Positions 43,972 to 57,331 are shown, counted from the stretch's first letter. The stretch: 64,000 nucleotides of DNA from Arabidopsis thaliana (GCF_000001735.4 NC_003074.8:19289261-19353260); one strand, 5' to 3'. The notes: a model not told the origin generated them from the letters alone. Program-made: numbers and translations.

Positions 43972-46900
43972 ATGGCTGGGAAGTCGAACAAATCGAAGGC
44001 CAAGAGAGCGGCTCAGAGCACTACCACCAATTCCACTACTGATGTTAAATCCGATGCTCCTGCTCCTCCTGTTGCTGCTACTGTTCCTGCTACTGCTCCG
44101 GTTACTGCTGCTGCTGCTCCGGTTGCTACTGCTGCTGCTCCGGTTACTGCTCCCGATAATGGCACCCTCACTGCTGTTGACTCTGCGGTGCCTGAAGCCA
44201 ATGAAGTTGCTCCTACGATTCCTAAGGCTGACGAAAGTGAGTCACAAGTTGAAAATAACGATGCCCAACCCAAGCAAGGTTAGCTCTAATGCTTTTATTA
44301 GTAAATCACCCAATTTTTTAGTATATCTCAATTTGAAGTGTCAGTGTGGTTTTCTCGTAAGCTAAGTAGATTCATCCACACCCTCTTGTGTATTGCTTTT
44401 AAGTGTCTAATTTTTCTGCTTTCACAGGTGAACTCCGTCTTTATCCTGTGTCTGTCAAAACACAAAGTGGGGGTAAAATGGAGCTTCAAGTGAGTTTTTT
44501 TTTTTTTTTTTTTTTTTTTTTGCTTTCTCGCTTATATACTATTGGCTAGTCTTAGAAAATCAAATAGTGTTTTAGTTTCGTCAGGGATTTAATACCTGTA
44601 GATATTTCTTGTAAAGCATTACCTTTTCCTACTGGTTTCTCTTATATATATTGGTGTAAATTACTAAATCTGTCCAATGTTTGTGTTTTCAGTTGAACCC
44701 TGGAGACTCTGTGATGGATATAAGGCAGTTCCTCCTTGATGCTCCAGAGACGTGCTACTTCACTTGTTATGAGTTGTTACTCCGCAATAAAGATGGAGAG
44801 ACTCATCATTTGGAAGACTACAATGAGATCTCTGAAGTAGCTGACATCACCATTGGTGGTTGCTCCTTGGAAATGGTTGCAGGTAGCTAAGTCTGTCTTT
44901 TCTTCATTTTTTTGGGTTGAGACTAAAAACAGAAAGTTGACTTGTTATGTTTCTTCCCACAGCATTGTATGATGATAGATCTATCAGAGCGCATGTTCAC
45001 CGTGCCAGAGATCTTTTGTCTCTTTCAACACTTCACTCTTCTCTATCAACAACACTTGCCTTGCAGTATGACGCAGCACTGAACAAAGTTCAGAACCCTG
45101 GAGGTTTCAAATTTGAATCATTCTCTTAATATTGTTTTGCTTTGCTAATATTTTCATGCACTGCGAAGGATTTATTTATGGCCTCTATATTGAAACAGAT
45201 AAACCAAAGTCTGACGTTCCAGAGCTGGAATGTTTGGGTTTTATGGAAGATGTGCCTGGCTCTCTCAAGAAGTTAATAAATTCTACATCAGAAGAGATCA
45301 GATCTGTGGAAAACATTGTGTTCTCATCGTTCAACCCTCCTCCAAGCCACAGAAGGTATTGAGCAACTTATTTTAGCATTTGTAAAGGCATAAATTTACC
45401 ATTTATGTTGTTTCTTATGAATATATTTGTTGCAGGCTTGTAGGAGATCTAATATATTTAGATGTTGTGACCTTGGAAGGTAACAAGTACTGCATAACAG
45501 GCACAACCAAAACATTTTATGTTAATTCCAGCTCAGGGAATATTCTCGATCCAAGACCAAGTAAATCTGGATTTGAAGCAGCTACGCTGATTGGACTATT
45601 ACAAAAGCTTAGCTCTAAGTTTAAAAAAGGTGGGAAACAGCTTATACACCATTCTTCTTAAGTCTATTCTTTACTCTTTTTATGACGTGATAATCATTCA
45701 ATCTGTTGATTAGCTTCTATTTTTCCTTTTATTTGAAGCTTTCCGTGAAGTCATGGAAAAGAAAGCCTCTGCTCATCCGTTTGAAAATGTTCAATCGCTT
45801 TTGCCACCACACTCATGGCTAAGAACTTATCCAGTACCCGGTGAGTTTAATTTTAGTAGCATTTGAATTGTCATCCATCTTGCACAGACGTACTTGTTTA
45901 TTATAGTATACTTGCGTTCTGCACAGTAGTATGGTTTAGTACCTTAACTCTCTCCTTTCGTGGCTATCTCAACTGTTCTTTCAGAGGTCTTTACTCTGTG
46001 TTATTCAGTTTTATGCACTGATAATGGTTCTGAGATATTCATATGGCAGCCATAGAAGTAGTGTGGTTGAAGGAGTCCTTGTTTTTAATTGCAGAATATG
46101 CAATATATCCTTGAAGTCCCTCTCTAGTGCATTCTCTTTGTGACTGCCTTTTAATGGCCAAGTCATATCTTGCACAATCTCGAATAATATTTTATTTTAT
46201 TTTTTATTATTTATTTATTTATTTATTTATTTTTTTATCTCGAATAATATTCATTTTGATGTTTTTAGTCTTAACAAAATTTTGTAAATTAATTCTCTTA
46301 ATAGAATGTGGTCCATTTCGTTGCGTGTTTATTGACTATGTACTAATTTTCTGTTTTATATATTGAACGTGTGCTTTGTAGCTACACTTGAATTAGTTTT
46401 TCTATTAAATCTAAGCACGGAATGTTGTATCTGGACTCAGATCACAAGCGTGATGCAGCGAGAGCAGAAGAAGCACTTACCATTTCCTATGGTAGTGAGT
46501 TAATTGGCATGCAGAGAGATTGGAACGAAGAGTTGCAATCTTGCAGAGAGTTCCCTCACACTTCTCCTCAAGAGAGGTACAAGCGATACCTAACTACAAT
46601 GATTTCTCGGTAGCATGAAATTTTGAGATTCTGTTCCATTTCAGATTTGTTTCCTTAATTGAAAATTTCCTTCGTTGCAGGATATTACGAGACAGGGCAC
46701 TTTACAAAGTGTCTTCTGATTTTGTCGATGCAGCACTTAACGGAGCTATTGGAGTAATCAGCCGGTGTATACCACCCATAAACCCAACTGATCCAGAGTG
46801 TTTGCACATGTCAGTGTGAATTGTTTGGCCCTTATTTTTGATTCTCCGTGCCAATTCGTTTATTTTATTGATCTAGCTAATTGTGTTCATGAAATTTTGG

Positions 46901-49900
46901 CAGTTTAGTAACTCCCTTTGTGTTTTATAACGTGGACAAATGACAGAGGATCTAGATGTTCACATATTTGTGTTTATGCATTGAGTTTTTCAATTCTGAA
47001 CACTTGCTATTCTTCCACTGTTGTAGGTATGTGCACAACAACATCTTTTTCAGTTTTGCTGTTGATGCCGACATTGAACAGCTCTCCAAGAAACGTCCAT
47101 CTAATCAAATGACGGAGAAGGTGTCCTCATCTGAAAAGGTTTCATGCACAGAAGGAACCTGCGATAATGAAGAGCATAACAACTGTAATGAGGCGCCACT
47201 TGTTGAGAATGAGCAGGCTACGTATGCCTCTGCAAACAATGATTTGAAAGGCACAAAATTATATCAAGAAGCTGATGTCCCAGGGCTATATAATCTGGCA
47301 ATGGCCATTATTGATTACAGAGGCCATAGGGTTGTTGCTCAGGTTTGTTCAAATACTGGAACTTCCAAGTCCTTATTCTTGAGATTGTCTGTGTCTTGCT
47401 TGTGTTCATTTTAATAGTATCTTTGCAATGTGTTTTAGAGTGTTCTACCGGGAATCCTTCAAGGGGATAAATCAGATGCGCTTTTGTACGGTTCAGTCGA
47501 CAATGGCAAGAAAATATGCTGGAATGAAGATTTTCATGCTAAGGTAAATGAATATAGTCTCTTGCTGTTGGATACCGTAGGCATTAATGTGAAAATTCTA
47601 GTAGTAATCTATCTGTACAATATTAATATTAATATTTATCTGTATACTATTATAAGACTGCACGTGTCCTAGCAGAAATATTTGATCCTGATTAATTCCT
47701 TCTTCAGGTGCTAGAGGCCGCAAAGCTTCTTCACATTAAGGAACATTCTGTTATCGATGCATCCGAAACTGTCTTTAAGTTGGCTGCACCAGTAGAGTGC
47801 AAAGGGATTGTTGGGAGTGATAACAGGCATTATCTCTTGGACTTGATGAGAGTGACACCTCGTGATGCCAATTATACGGGCCCAGAGTCACGCTTTTGTG
47901 TCCTAAGACCAGAACTGATCACATCATTTTGCCAGGTACATATTTTCTTTATTATTTAGAAAAGTATGCTCTTGAGTTCCATTGACAACTTATTTTCATC
48001 ATGAAGGCCGAATCATTGGAAAAATCAAAATTTAAAACCAAGGCTGATGAAGGGGGCGATGATTCTTCTAATGTTAGTGCTGATACTTCTAAAGTTGGTG
48101 ATGCATTGATCGATGGAGAGGCAAATGGGGCTTCAAATTCTGATCAGGTATATGTTTCACTTTTTGATCCGGATAGATATGTGCATTAAGCATATGTAGT
48201 ACTGATTGACGTTTCTATTTCAACTGGGATTTGTATGAATATTTAGGAATTTACATCTGCTTGATATACCCTGCTTTTTGTGTTCAATGGCTGCTATTAG
48301 TTTATGTGGATGCTGTGTCTCACTATCAGATTTTATAGACGTAGAATGTTTGTCAAATGAAAAGGCAGACTGACAAAAACCAAATAGGATATGGACCCTG
48401 TAACAATGATGGAAATAACAATTTTACTTGTACATTAGTAGATCTCTACTAAATTAATCAATTGGACTGGGTCTTGCTTGTTCATTCCTCTATTGTTTTT
48501 GCTTTGAGATTCTTTTTCCCATCATTGCTTTCGACTGAATGGATAGAAATGTCTGATAACAGTTGTATCTGAAAAAAACTGTAACTGCTGATATCTGCGT
48601 TTTCTTTACAGAAATCTATTTCAGACAAGCAAAATACCACTGCCGAAGATTATGCAGCCGGGTCTTCTGAAAGTTCCAAATCATGTGATCAAATAGCATT
48701 TAACCCCAATGTCTTCACTGACTTCACATTAGGTGGCAATCAAGAGGTAGGTTATGTTGCTTATAGGTTATATGTTTTAAGATCATCTCTTAAAATTTAT
48801 TTAACTGATTGGATGAATCCTTTTTGGGTTAAACAGGAGATAGCTGCTGATGAAGAAAATGTGAAGAAAGTTAGCTCATACCTTGTGGATGTGGTCCTTC
48901 CAAAGTTTATAGAAGATCTTTGCACTCTCGAAGTTTCTCCAATGGATGGTCAGACTTTGACAGAAGCACTCCATGCTCATGGTGTTAATGTTCGTTACAT
49001 TGGAAGAGTAAGTTTGTCAGCTGTCGTTATCATTTTGTTAGCTATCTCTATGTTTGAGTTTATTAACAGTAGATTTGCTCGACCAGGTTGCTAATGGGGT
49101 GAAGCATTTGCCTCATTTGTGGGACCTTTGTCTGAATGAGATTACTGTAAGATCCGCAAAGCACATTTTGAAGGTAATTTTGACTGTTGTAAAAGCATGC
49201 CACAACAAGAGTTAGGGTATCTGTGGACACGCTTGTAATAGGTTATAATGTTATTTCTATGTTCTTACGTCGTTGTGCAGGACATTCTAAGAGATATAGA
49301 GGATCACGATATTGGATCAGCAGTCTCACATTTCCTCAATTGTTTCTTTGGAAACTATCAAACTGCTGGGGGAAAAGCTAGCGCCAACAGCTCTACTGCC
49401 AAAAATCAAAAGAAGGTTGTCGTGTACTATCAGAGTTTGTTTATTATAATTCCATGTTTGATAATCTTTAATTAGGATATTACAGTTCTTTGGAGCCGTC
49501 TAGAAAAGTTTCTGATGAAACAAGTCATGCTTTTTCTTTTATTAGTTTAAGGTGTGAAACTAAACCTTTAATTTGGATAGGATCAACCCATCACCAAGAA
49601 GGGTCAAGGAAGAGGGAAGGGAAAAGCTTCTTCAAAGAAAAGTTTTTCATCGTATATGATGGTTGACTCCAACATTCTATGGTCTGACATTCAGGAATTT
49701 GCCAAAGCGAAATATGAGGTAAACTGTAGTCATTATTAAGCTAAGCATATTTATTTCTAAGCCAGTTAAATGTTTATTACTATAAGCACCTAAAGCTAAT
49801 GAGAGCCTATTTTCAGTTTGAGTTGCCCGAGCTATCAAGAACTACCGCTAAAAAAGTATCTGTTCTTCGTAATCTTTGCCAAAAGGTAAATAATTATAGA

Positions 49901-52035
49901 CACATTTTCATTCAGAATTTATTTACCAGGGAATCCTGATTATGTCAGTTCATAATTGTTATTAATCACTTCATTTCCCTGTTAACAGGTTGGTGTCAGT
50001 ATTGCTGCTCGCAAATACGACTTCAGTGCAAACACGCCTTTTGAGACGTCAGATATTTTGGATCTTCGGCCCGTAATTAAGCACTCCGTCCCTGTATGCT
50101 CTGAGGCTAAAGATCTTGTTGAGATGGGGAAGGTCCAACTGGCTGAGGTACCTTTTGTTATTTCACACTAGCTAACTTTTGCTTGCTAATTTTTGCCAAT
50201 ATGTTTGTACTGGATAAGATCAGGAGAACCTTATTGTGATATGGATTGGCATTCAACTCTTCAATAAGCATCTCGTTTTAGTTTGCGAAAGTTGCATTAT
50301 GAATGGTTCTTGGTTTAGTTTTTTATGTATGAAAATGATTAAACTTTTGTAGGGCATGCTTAGTGAATCCTACACGTTCTTTTCAGAGGCATTTTCGATA
50401 CTTCAACAGGTAAGTAATCTGTATACGCATCTCGTCCTGTCAAAATAATTTAACACCGAAGTAGCTCATCATATTCTGATTTTAGGTGACTGGTCCAATG
50501 CACAGGGAAGTTGCAAACTGCTGCAGGTATGCGTCCGACTGATTTTTTGTTTTTCTGGAAAAATATCCATGGGCTTTCGTTTTAGTTGCCTTAAGTTTTT
50601 TGTCGTCTTTTGCTTTTCAGGTACCTGGCTATGGTTTTGTACCATGCAGGAGATATGGCTGGGGCCATAATGCAGCAACACAAGGAACTCATTATTAATG
50701 AGCGATGCCTTGGTTTGGACCATCCTGATACTGCCCATAGGTATCAACTATCTTTCTTTTATATTAATGTACTGTGATATTGTACTCTCAGCTATTGACT
50801 TGCTTCAAATGTTTTGATACTGCAGCTATGGCAATATGGCTCTTTTCTACCATGGACTGAATCAGACAGAACTTGCTCTACAAAACATGGGTCGAGCCTT
50901 GCTTCTACTTGGCCTTTCATCTGGCCCTGACCATCCAGATGTTGCAGCTACATTTATAAATGTTGCCATGATGTATCAAGACATGGGCAAAATGGACACA
51001 GCTCTACGTTATCTTCAAGAGGCTTTGAAGAAAAATGAGAGACTTCTTGGTCCTGAACACATTCAGACTGCAGTATGCTACCACGCTCTTGCCATTGCGT
51101 TCAACTGTATGGGTGCATTCAAGCTCTCACACCAGGTACTAAAACTTTCGTAAAGTCTTCTAGATCCCACCTTTCGACTCTGTTCTTGTCAACATGAGAA
51201 CTATATGTCTCACCTTTCGACTTAATTGTTCTGTTCTTGTCAGCATGAGAAGAAAACATACGACATACTTGTTAAACAATTGGGAGACGATGATTCTAGG
51301 ACACGAGACTCTCTAAATTGGATGAAGACGTTTAAGATGCGTGAGCTTCAGGTTTGGTGCACTGATAATGACTGAGGAGAACCTCATTTATCTAGTATAC
51401 ATTTTGTTTGGATTTCTCAAATTTTCTGGTTGGGTTTTGAATCAGATGACTGCACAAAAGCAGAAAGGACAGGCAGCTAATGCAGCCAACACGCAAAAGG
51501 CTATCGATCTCCTAAAGGTATACTTGCAGCTTTAGATTTCGGCATATTTTGCTGAAAAGGAATAACTCCTCTATCTTTGATGTTGTAGAGTTGAAATAAT
51601 AATGAAATCGTTTTCCTGATTGGTATACAATAGGCACATCCAGACCTGATACATGCGTTCCAAAACGCAGCTGCTACTGGGAGGACAAATGCACTGAACT
51701 CTGCTGTCCTTGGGGAGACTCAACCACGGGGCAGAGGTTTTGATGAAAGAGCAGCTCGTGCTGCAGCTGAAGTTAGGAAGAAAGCAGCTGCAAAGGGGCT
51801 ACTGGTTCGCCCCCAGGGTGGTGTTCCAGTTCAAGCCATGCCACCGCTCTCTCAGCTCCAAAACATGATCAATACCGCCACAGTTTCGTCTGAGAAAGGT
51901 GGAGAAAACGGGGAGGCAAAGGTACAAGAGAAGAAAGAATCCTCTGAAAATGGGAAAACAGAAAACCTGGCTCCTGCAGGATTAGGTGCTGGTTTAACAT
52001 CTTTGGATAAGAAGAAGCAAAAAGCCAAAAAATAA
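43972..52035 (+). CDS. FMT: FRIENDLY mitochondria (CLU/CLUH family)
   Basis: Twenty-seven coding exons, all GT-AG and in phase, give 1403 aa (At3g52140). Exons start at 43972, 44428, 44693, 44963, 45199, 45436, 45739, 46441, 46681, 47027, 47439, 47708, 48007, 48612, 48837, 49087, 49281, 49581, 49817, 49989, 50353, 50486, 50621, 50826, 51244, 51446 and 51634. A low-complexity Ala/Pro/Val/Thr N-terminus is followed by the CLU-N region ([27 protein letters not shown]), the CLU domain ([13 protein letters not shown] to [10 protein letters not shown]) and a TPR block at about residues 1000-1200 ([30 protein letters not shown]). Loss of this cytosolic family makes mitochondria clump; animal CLUH binds mRNAs for mitochondrial proteins. 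The C-terminal tail is Lys/Gly rich. Confidence 0.96.
44495..44521. repeat. Poly(T) tract of 27 in FMT intron 2
   Basis: An uninterrupted run of about 27 T, starting a few bases after the donor of the second coding intron. Prone to length change and to sequencing error. Confidence 0.9.
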
Positions 52036-52813
52036 GAAACAGTAGGATCTTGAAGGAAAATGGTGCTCAAAGAAAGTGCACGATTCTAAGTAGTGAAGTT
52101 GGTTTTTGTCTCTGGAAGTCGATAAACCACTTGCTGATTTCATTACATGACAACAACGCTTTTGTACGTTAAGCTTTGTTTTTCTTCCCATTATGTCACA
52201 ACGATTTGGGTAAGTCCCGCTTCCAGGCATGTCTGGCTTTTTTCTTTTTTCTTTTCCCCTCACTTTTCTGCGGGTGTAATTTTATACCACAAAAACGTCA
52301 TTGATTTTCTAGTAACTCCAATAAGCTCACAGTTCACGCTTATACCTAACCTTGCAGCCTTACTATTTTTTTGTGCTCTATACAAAAATCTTTTACTTGG
52401 CTTCTTGTGTCTCTAGAGTCTAGACTTTAGAGGGACACTAGATTGAACTCGACTAACAACGAAGAATCATGGAGTGGATACATCAATTTCGATCAACCAT
52501 TAATGATCATCACATACTTCATTTATGTTCATCTTCCATCAATGATGAAGATGAACAGTGGCCTGTAGTGATGTTGTCACTGGCCAAAACAGTGGTCAGG
52601 CGTAACCCGAACAAGTACCTAAGTGTATATCAACCCATTTAAGTTTAAGTCTGCGGCGTGAGAGACGGGTAAATGGGTAATGTTTCTAGGCCCAAATTAT
52701 AGGCCTTAATAAGGCCCAATTATCCACACAGGTTAGAAGTGAGGACGGCTAATGGATAATGTTGACGACACTCGCAACTTCTTCCTTATCGACACCTACA
52801 CTCTCCTGCTACA
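52036..52813. other. FMT 3' flank, a 57-codon frame, and PSRP2 promoter
   Basis: Contains the FMT 3'UTR, then an intact small frame 52469-52642 (starts MEWIHQFRST, ends YLSVYQPI) that I do not recognise. Just upstream of PSRP2 lie GGCCCAA (52689-52695), AGGCCT (about 52701) and AGGCCCAATT (52711-52720). This element pattern is typical of plant ribosomal-protein genes. Confidence 0.6.
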
Positions 52814-53830
52814 ATGGCGACTTTCCTAACAAATGTTGTTTCAATCAAACCTACAATCTTCTCATTCCAGTCCGAATCCTTCACTCCTTTGCATACACGG
52901 GTCAATGTATTCTCCTCGAAACCCTTTCCTTCTCTCGCTGGAACTTTCTCCCGGAGCTCTAGAACGAGATTCATTCCTTATGCTGTAACGGAGACGGAAG
53001 AAAAACCCGCCGCTTTGGACCCTAGTTCAGAAGCTGCCAGGCGTGTGTATATCGGTAACATACCCAGGACGGTGACCAATGAGCAGCTCACTAAACTTGT
53101 TGAAGAACACGGTGCTGTTGAAAAAGTTCAGGTTTTTATTCATAACATCTCCTTCTTCTATTATTTCTTAGTTAGTTATCATCAAGATTTGTTATTTGAT
53201 GTTGTGTTGATATCATCAGGTGATGTATGATAAGTATTCAGGAAGAAGCCGTCGATTTGGGTTTGCTACAATGAAATCAGTTGAAGATGCTAATGCTGTG
53301 GTTGAGAAATTGAATGGCAATGTAAGTTTTTGAACCCTTAACTGCTTCGTTCTATACATTTTAGTTCTGAATATGACAGAGCTTGTTTTTGGTTTCTCAG
53401 ACCGTTGAAGGGCGTGAGATAAAGGTTAACATTACAGAGAAACCTATAGCATCATCACCTGATTTATCAGTTCTTCAGTCTGAGGATTCAGCATTTGTAG
53501 ATAGCCCTTACAAAGTGTATGTTGGGAATCTAGCAAAGACTGTTACAAAAGAGATGCTTGAGAATTTGTTTTCTGAGAAAGGGAAAGTAGTAAGTGCTAA
53601 GGTTTCAAGAGTACCTGGAACTTCCAAATCCACCGGGTTTGGATTCGTTACGTTTTCTTCTGAAGAAGATGTGGAAGCAGCCATTGTTGCTCTTAACAAT
53701 TCGGTAAGTATCTCTCAACTGTTCCATCTTCTTCGACTATAGAGTGTGCATAATCTTTTTGTCTCATTTTGTTGTTGGTTTTAAAATGCAGTTGCTGGAA
53801 GGACAGAAGATTCGGGTGAATAAGGCTTAG
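52814..53830 (+). CDS. PSRP2: Plastid-specific 30S ribosomal protein 2 (two RRMs)
   Basis: Exons 52814-53131, 53220-53321, 53401-53703 and 53792-53830 give 253 aa (At3g52150). Residues 1-60 form a chloroplast transit peptide rich in Ser, Thr and Arg, with SRSSRTRFIPYAV near the likely cleavage site. Two RNA-recognition motifs follow: RRVYIGNIPRTVTNEQL with RFGFATM, and YKVYVGNLAKTVTKEML with GFGFVTF. The protein sits on the stromal small ribosomal subunit and binds single-stranded nucleic acid; studies link it to stress-dependent translation. The GGCCCA motifs upstream suggest co-regulation with ribosomal genes. Confidence 0.95.
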
Positions 53831-54479
53831 CCTATTGGATCATAAAGAATGTGAAAAGAATCGCTTTGAAGAGTTTTTGTAATGCAAATCATTAGAGCTT
53901 AGTGTATCATCTTGTATTCATTCTAAGTTGAAAATGAAACCATATCTTTTCAAAAGCTTATAGTTGTGGTAATCTTGTTTCTAGGCAGTGTAAACAGAGA
54001 ACTCCAATGACATGAACAAGTCATGCTACATCCAATTCAGAGGTAGGGATGATAATGAAGATCCCCAAGCTAAATTTATCTCCACCAAGTTTCCTTTCCA
54101 TAAATGTATCATACAATGTAAAATTGCTACTTGTGTGACTTGTGAGCTTTGGTCACTCAAAATTTCTTAATTTAGTGTCTACTTCTGTAGCTCTTCTGTT
54201 GCTTGTTATGTTGTAAGTTGATTGCAAATTTGCAACGGTCCTTGTTCGATGAGGAAGAACCAGAGCTTCGAGAAGCACTTGATTCTCATTGGACTTTCGT
54301 TGGCAAACTGATCAAAATCTCGACCAACGGTTCCTCAGAGGTCTCAAGTTCAAAACTTTTTCTCTCTGGGTCCTTACTTCTACCTTGGAACAACTGAGTA
54401 CCGATCTTATCTTTAAATTTCACGGCGAAGGATTAGAAATAAAGAAATTACCTTTCTTTAACTAAAAATCAAGCCAGAG
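53831..54479. other. Spacer with an unexplained 64-codon frame
   Basis: Contains the PSRP2 3'UTR. At 54203-54397 (+) there is an open frame with a protein-like middle (RSLFDEEEPELREALDSHW, then TFVGKLIKIS), acidic then hydrophobic, that I cannot assign. It could be a relic exon or chance. The last 70 bases are the leader of the next gene. Confidence 0.4.
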
Positions 54480-55462
54480 ATGCTTAGCTTGCAGTGTCTT
54501 CCTCCTTTCTTCATCTCCGTCCCAAATCGGAGCACCAATTCTTGCTCCACGGCTCCACTTCGTGCGGTCAGTGACTTCGCTGCTTCTCCGTCGACCTCAA
54601 TCTCTCGCCGTCTTATCCTTCTCCGTCACGCTCACAGTTCCTGGGATGATCTTTCCCTCAGAGGTACTCTGATTCTCCTCTTTCTCGCTCAAAATCGAAA
54701 AATCAAATCTTTAATGTCTCTCTTTCTCTCTGTCTGTGTCTTAACGATAGACCATGATCGTCCTCTAAGTAAAACCGGAGAAGCAGATGCTGCCAAAGTA
54801 GCTCAAATCCTCTCCTCACTCGGTTGGCTTCCCCAACTTATTCTCTCAAGGTAAGTTCCTTCTTCAAATTATCAGTTTTGTTTTTCATTTCGTGATTGAG
54901 AATTGTTGAAATCATTCACTTCACAGCGACGCCACTCGGACTAGAGAGACACTGAAGTCGATGCAGGCTCAAGTAGATGGGTTTATGGAGGCAAATGTAC
55001 ATTTCATTCCTAGCTTTTACTCCATTGCTGCTATGGATGGCCAAACAGCCGAGCATCTTCAAAACATTATCTCCAAATATTCAACCCCTGATATCTCCAC
55101 TATCATGTTAGTTTCTCATCAATCTTTTTTGCTTCATCTTACTTGTGCTGTGTTATCATTTCTTATTTGATTGATACATATAGGTGTATGGGGCATAATA
55201 AGGGTTGGGAAGAAGCAGCTTCCATGCTCTCTGGAGCTTCTATTAAGTTGAAAACATGCAATGCTGCTTTGCTTCAGGCTTTTGGCAACTCCTGGGAAGA
55301 AGTTTGTTGATTCAATCCTTTTTTCAGATATGCATGAGCTCGCTTTTTCTTTGATTTGGAGCTAATTCTTTCTTTTGGCCATCACAGGCTTTTGCGCTGT
55401 CCGGGCCTGGTGGATGGAAACTTGAGGGTCTAGTGGCTCCAGATAGTAGCATCTTTGTGTAA
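54480..55462 (+). CDS. Histidine-phosphatase family protein (SixA-like / phosphoglycerate mutase-like)
   Basis: Exons 54480-54663, 54751-54850, 54927-55106, 55184-55301 and 55388-55462 give 218 aa (At3g52155). A Ser/Pro/Arg-rich N-terminus of about 40 residues suggests an organelle transit peptide. The catalytic RHA motif (LILLRHAHSSWDD), a DHDRPLSKTGEADA block, SSDATRTRET and VCMGHNKGWEEA (second catalytic His) define the histidine phosphatase fold. They are arranged as in short SixA proteins rather than as in glycolytic mutases. The substrate could be a phosphohistidine or a small phosphoester; this cannot be told from sequence. Confidence 0.92.
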
Positions 55463-55808
55463 GAGAATGGAACATTACAAAGCTTCAATTTTTAGCTTTT
55501 TCCATGGTTGCAACTTTTGCTCCTACAGTATGTCATTCTTCAACTTCATGTCTGTTGCATAATATATATAAAAAGGTTGCAACGTCTCATCCTTATGTGC
55601 ATAATTAAGCTCAGTTTTTAGCTACTGAAACAGATGAGTAAATCAAGAGTAGATTGCGTCTCTTTATTGTTTGTTTACCTTATTAATGTAAGATCCTAGC
55701 ATCAGGGATATGTTCAAATGCAATCACACTATTTGAATAAATTGTGGATTTTGCATTGGTGGGTTATTTTATTCATGTTATCATACAATTGTTAACTTTG
55801 ATGAATCC
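55463..55808. other. Convergent 3' regions of the phosphatase and KCS15 genes
   Basis: 346 bases holding both 3'UTRs; AT-rich, nothing else seen. Confidence 0.5.
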
Positions 55809-57331
55809 TCAGAGATTCCATGGGTTGTTATGTCTTGGAGGGTCAATGTTTTTTAGGGCTTTCCATACAACACTATTGCATTTAAACCCTGACCCGAAAC
55901 CGATTTGCCAAACCCTATCTCCTCTTTTCATCTTCGCCTTGTGTTCTAGGTAAGCCAGCTCGTACCATATACTGCTGCTTGATGTGTTCCCGAAACGCTC
56001 CAATGTCCGTCTTGATGCCTCCATATTCTCTTCTGTCAACTTGAGATCCTTATGAATGTCATCAAGTACTTTCTTACTCGATGCTAATACGCATATATGT
56101 TCAAAGGAAGGCTCAAGACGACCAAGCGTTGCAATGTTTGCTTTCAGTGCATGGCGCCCAACTTCCATTACATCTCTAGATACATATAGTCCTTGTTTCC
56201 CATCTCTGTCTTCTCTTAACTCTATGCTCTTGTAACTTGTGTCTTCCATGCCTTTATGGGTTCTTACTAGCTGTTTTATTCACCAGTTACAATGTCATCA
56301 GTCAAAACAAAGAACAGAGCAAGAGTAAATCAGAGTGTTTCTTTGTTCTTCTCACCTGCATAAGTTGGTATTTGGCTCGCCATCTGTCGATACGCCGACT
56401 AGATAGCATAACTGCAGCTGCTCCCATTCGAAAGAAGCAATTTGGTGGAAGCAACGCGACGTCATTACCTGAGTACCAAGTGAAGCTTACTATCTCAGTG
56501 CTCACCACCAAAGCGTAAGAGCCTTGATGAGCGTTTAAAAGATCTTTGGCTAAATCAATGGCTATGACTCCGGCGCTACACCCCATACCACCAAGATTGT
56601 AGCTCTCTGTGTTATGCCTCAGCTTATAATGGTTAATCACCATGGCCGATAGAGATGGCGTGGTGTTGAGGACTCCGCAGTTTAGCACCAGGATCTTGAT
56701 ATGCTTCACATTGATTTTGGTCGCTGCAAGAAGTTCATCAATTGCTCCAAAGATCACCATTGCTGCTTCTTCACGACCATCACGAAGATTGACCCTGTGA
56801 CCAGGCTTGAAGACCACTCTCGGCATGTAGCTCTCCTCTCCTATCCCTGATTGGTCCAGCACTTTTCTTTGAAGCTCGATGGCAGTCTCGTTGAAGTTAC
56901 CAGACTTCATTGCCAGCTCGATGAAGTCGCTTTTTGTGATCTGTACAATTTACATCCACAAAACAACAATGAGAAGACAGAGAAAGAGAGAAGAGAGGTG
57001 GGGATGGAAGAGACATGATGACCTTGAGATGATCGGGTGGGCGGTAACAGGAGAAATCGAGAAGAAAAACAGAGGAAGGAGTAAGATAATGATAGATGAG
57101 GAGGATGAAGAAGGTAGACAAAGGGAAAGCCAAGATTGGGAGAAATCGAGAAACAAAGATGAAGAGAAGAAGAAGAGGAGGAAGGAAGAAACAAAAGGTA
57201 CGTGAGAGAGAGAGAAGGTAAATGTATCCAAGCTTGACATATCTCAAATTATATCCGAGGAAATCAGGACTGCCCTTAGGTGACTTTGACTTAACTCCAC
57301 CATTCACCATCTTTGTTGCCTCTTTTTCCAT
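55809..57331 (-). CDS. KCS15: 3-ketoacyl-CoA synthase 15 (very-long-chain fatty acid elongase), atypical active site
   Basis: Three exons on the minus strand (57331-57023, 56940-56356, 56270-55809) give 451 aa (At3g52160). Two hydrophobic segments at about residues 37-85 would anchor it in the ER. The FAE1-type condensing domain follows: nucleophile Cys224 in [25 protein letters not shown], and Asn393 in [16 protein letters not shown]. In FAE1 the catalytic residues are Cys223, His391 and Asn424. Here the His391 position is Leu360 (HICVLASS where active enzymes have HxCxHAGG), and the conserved His before RFGN is Glu389. It is therefore probably weak or inactive as a condensing enzyme, though the fold looks intact. 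Confidence 0.93.

Noticed and set aside
44013-44365. Long Ala- and Leu-rich frames overlapping FMT exon 1
   Set aside because: Shadow translations of the GCT/CCG-rich repeat that codes for the FMT N-terminus.
56879-57240. Arg/Lys/Glu-rich plus-strand frame opposite KCS15
   Set aside because: Antisense of the hydrophobic KCS15 N-terminus; no signals of its own.
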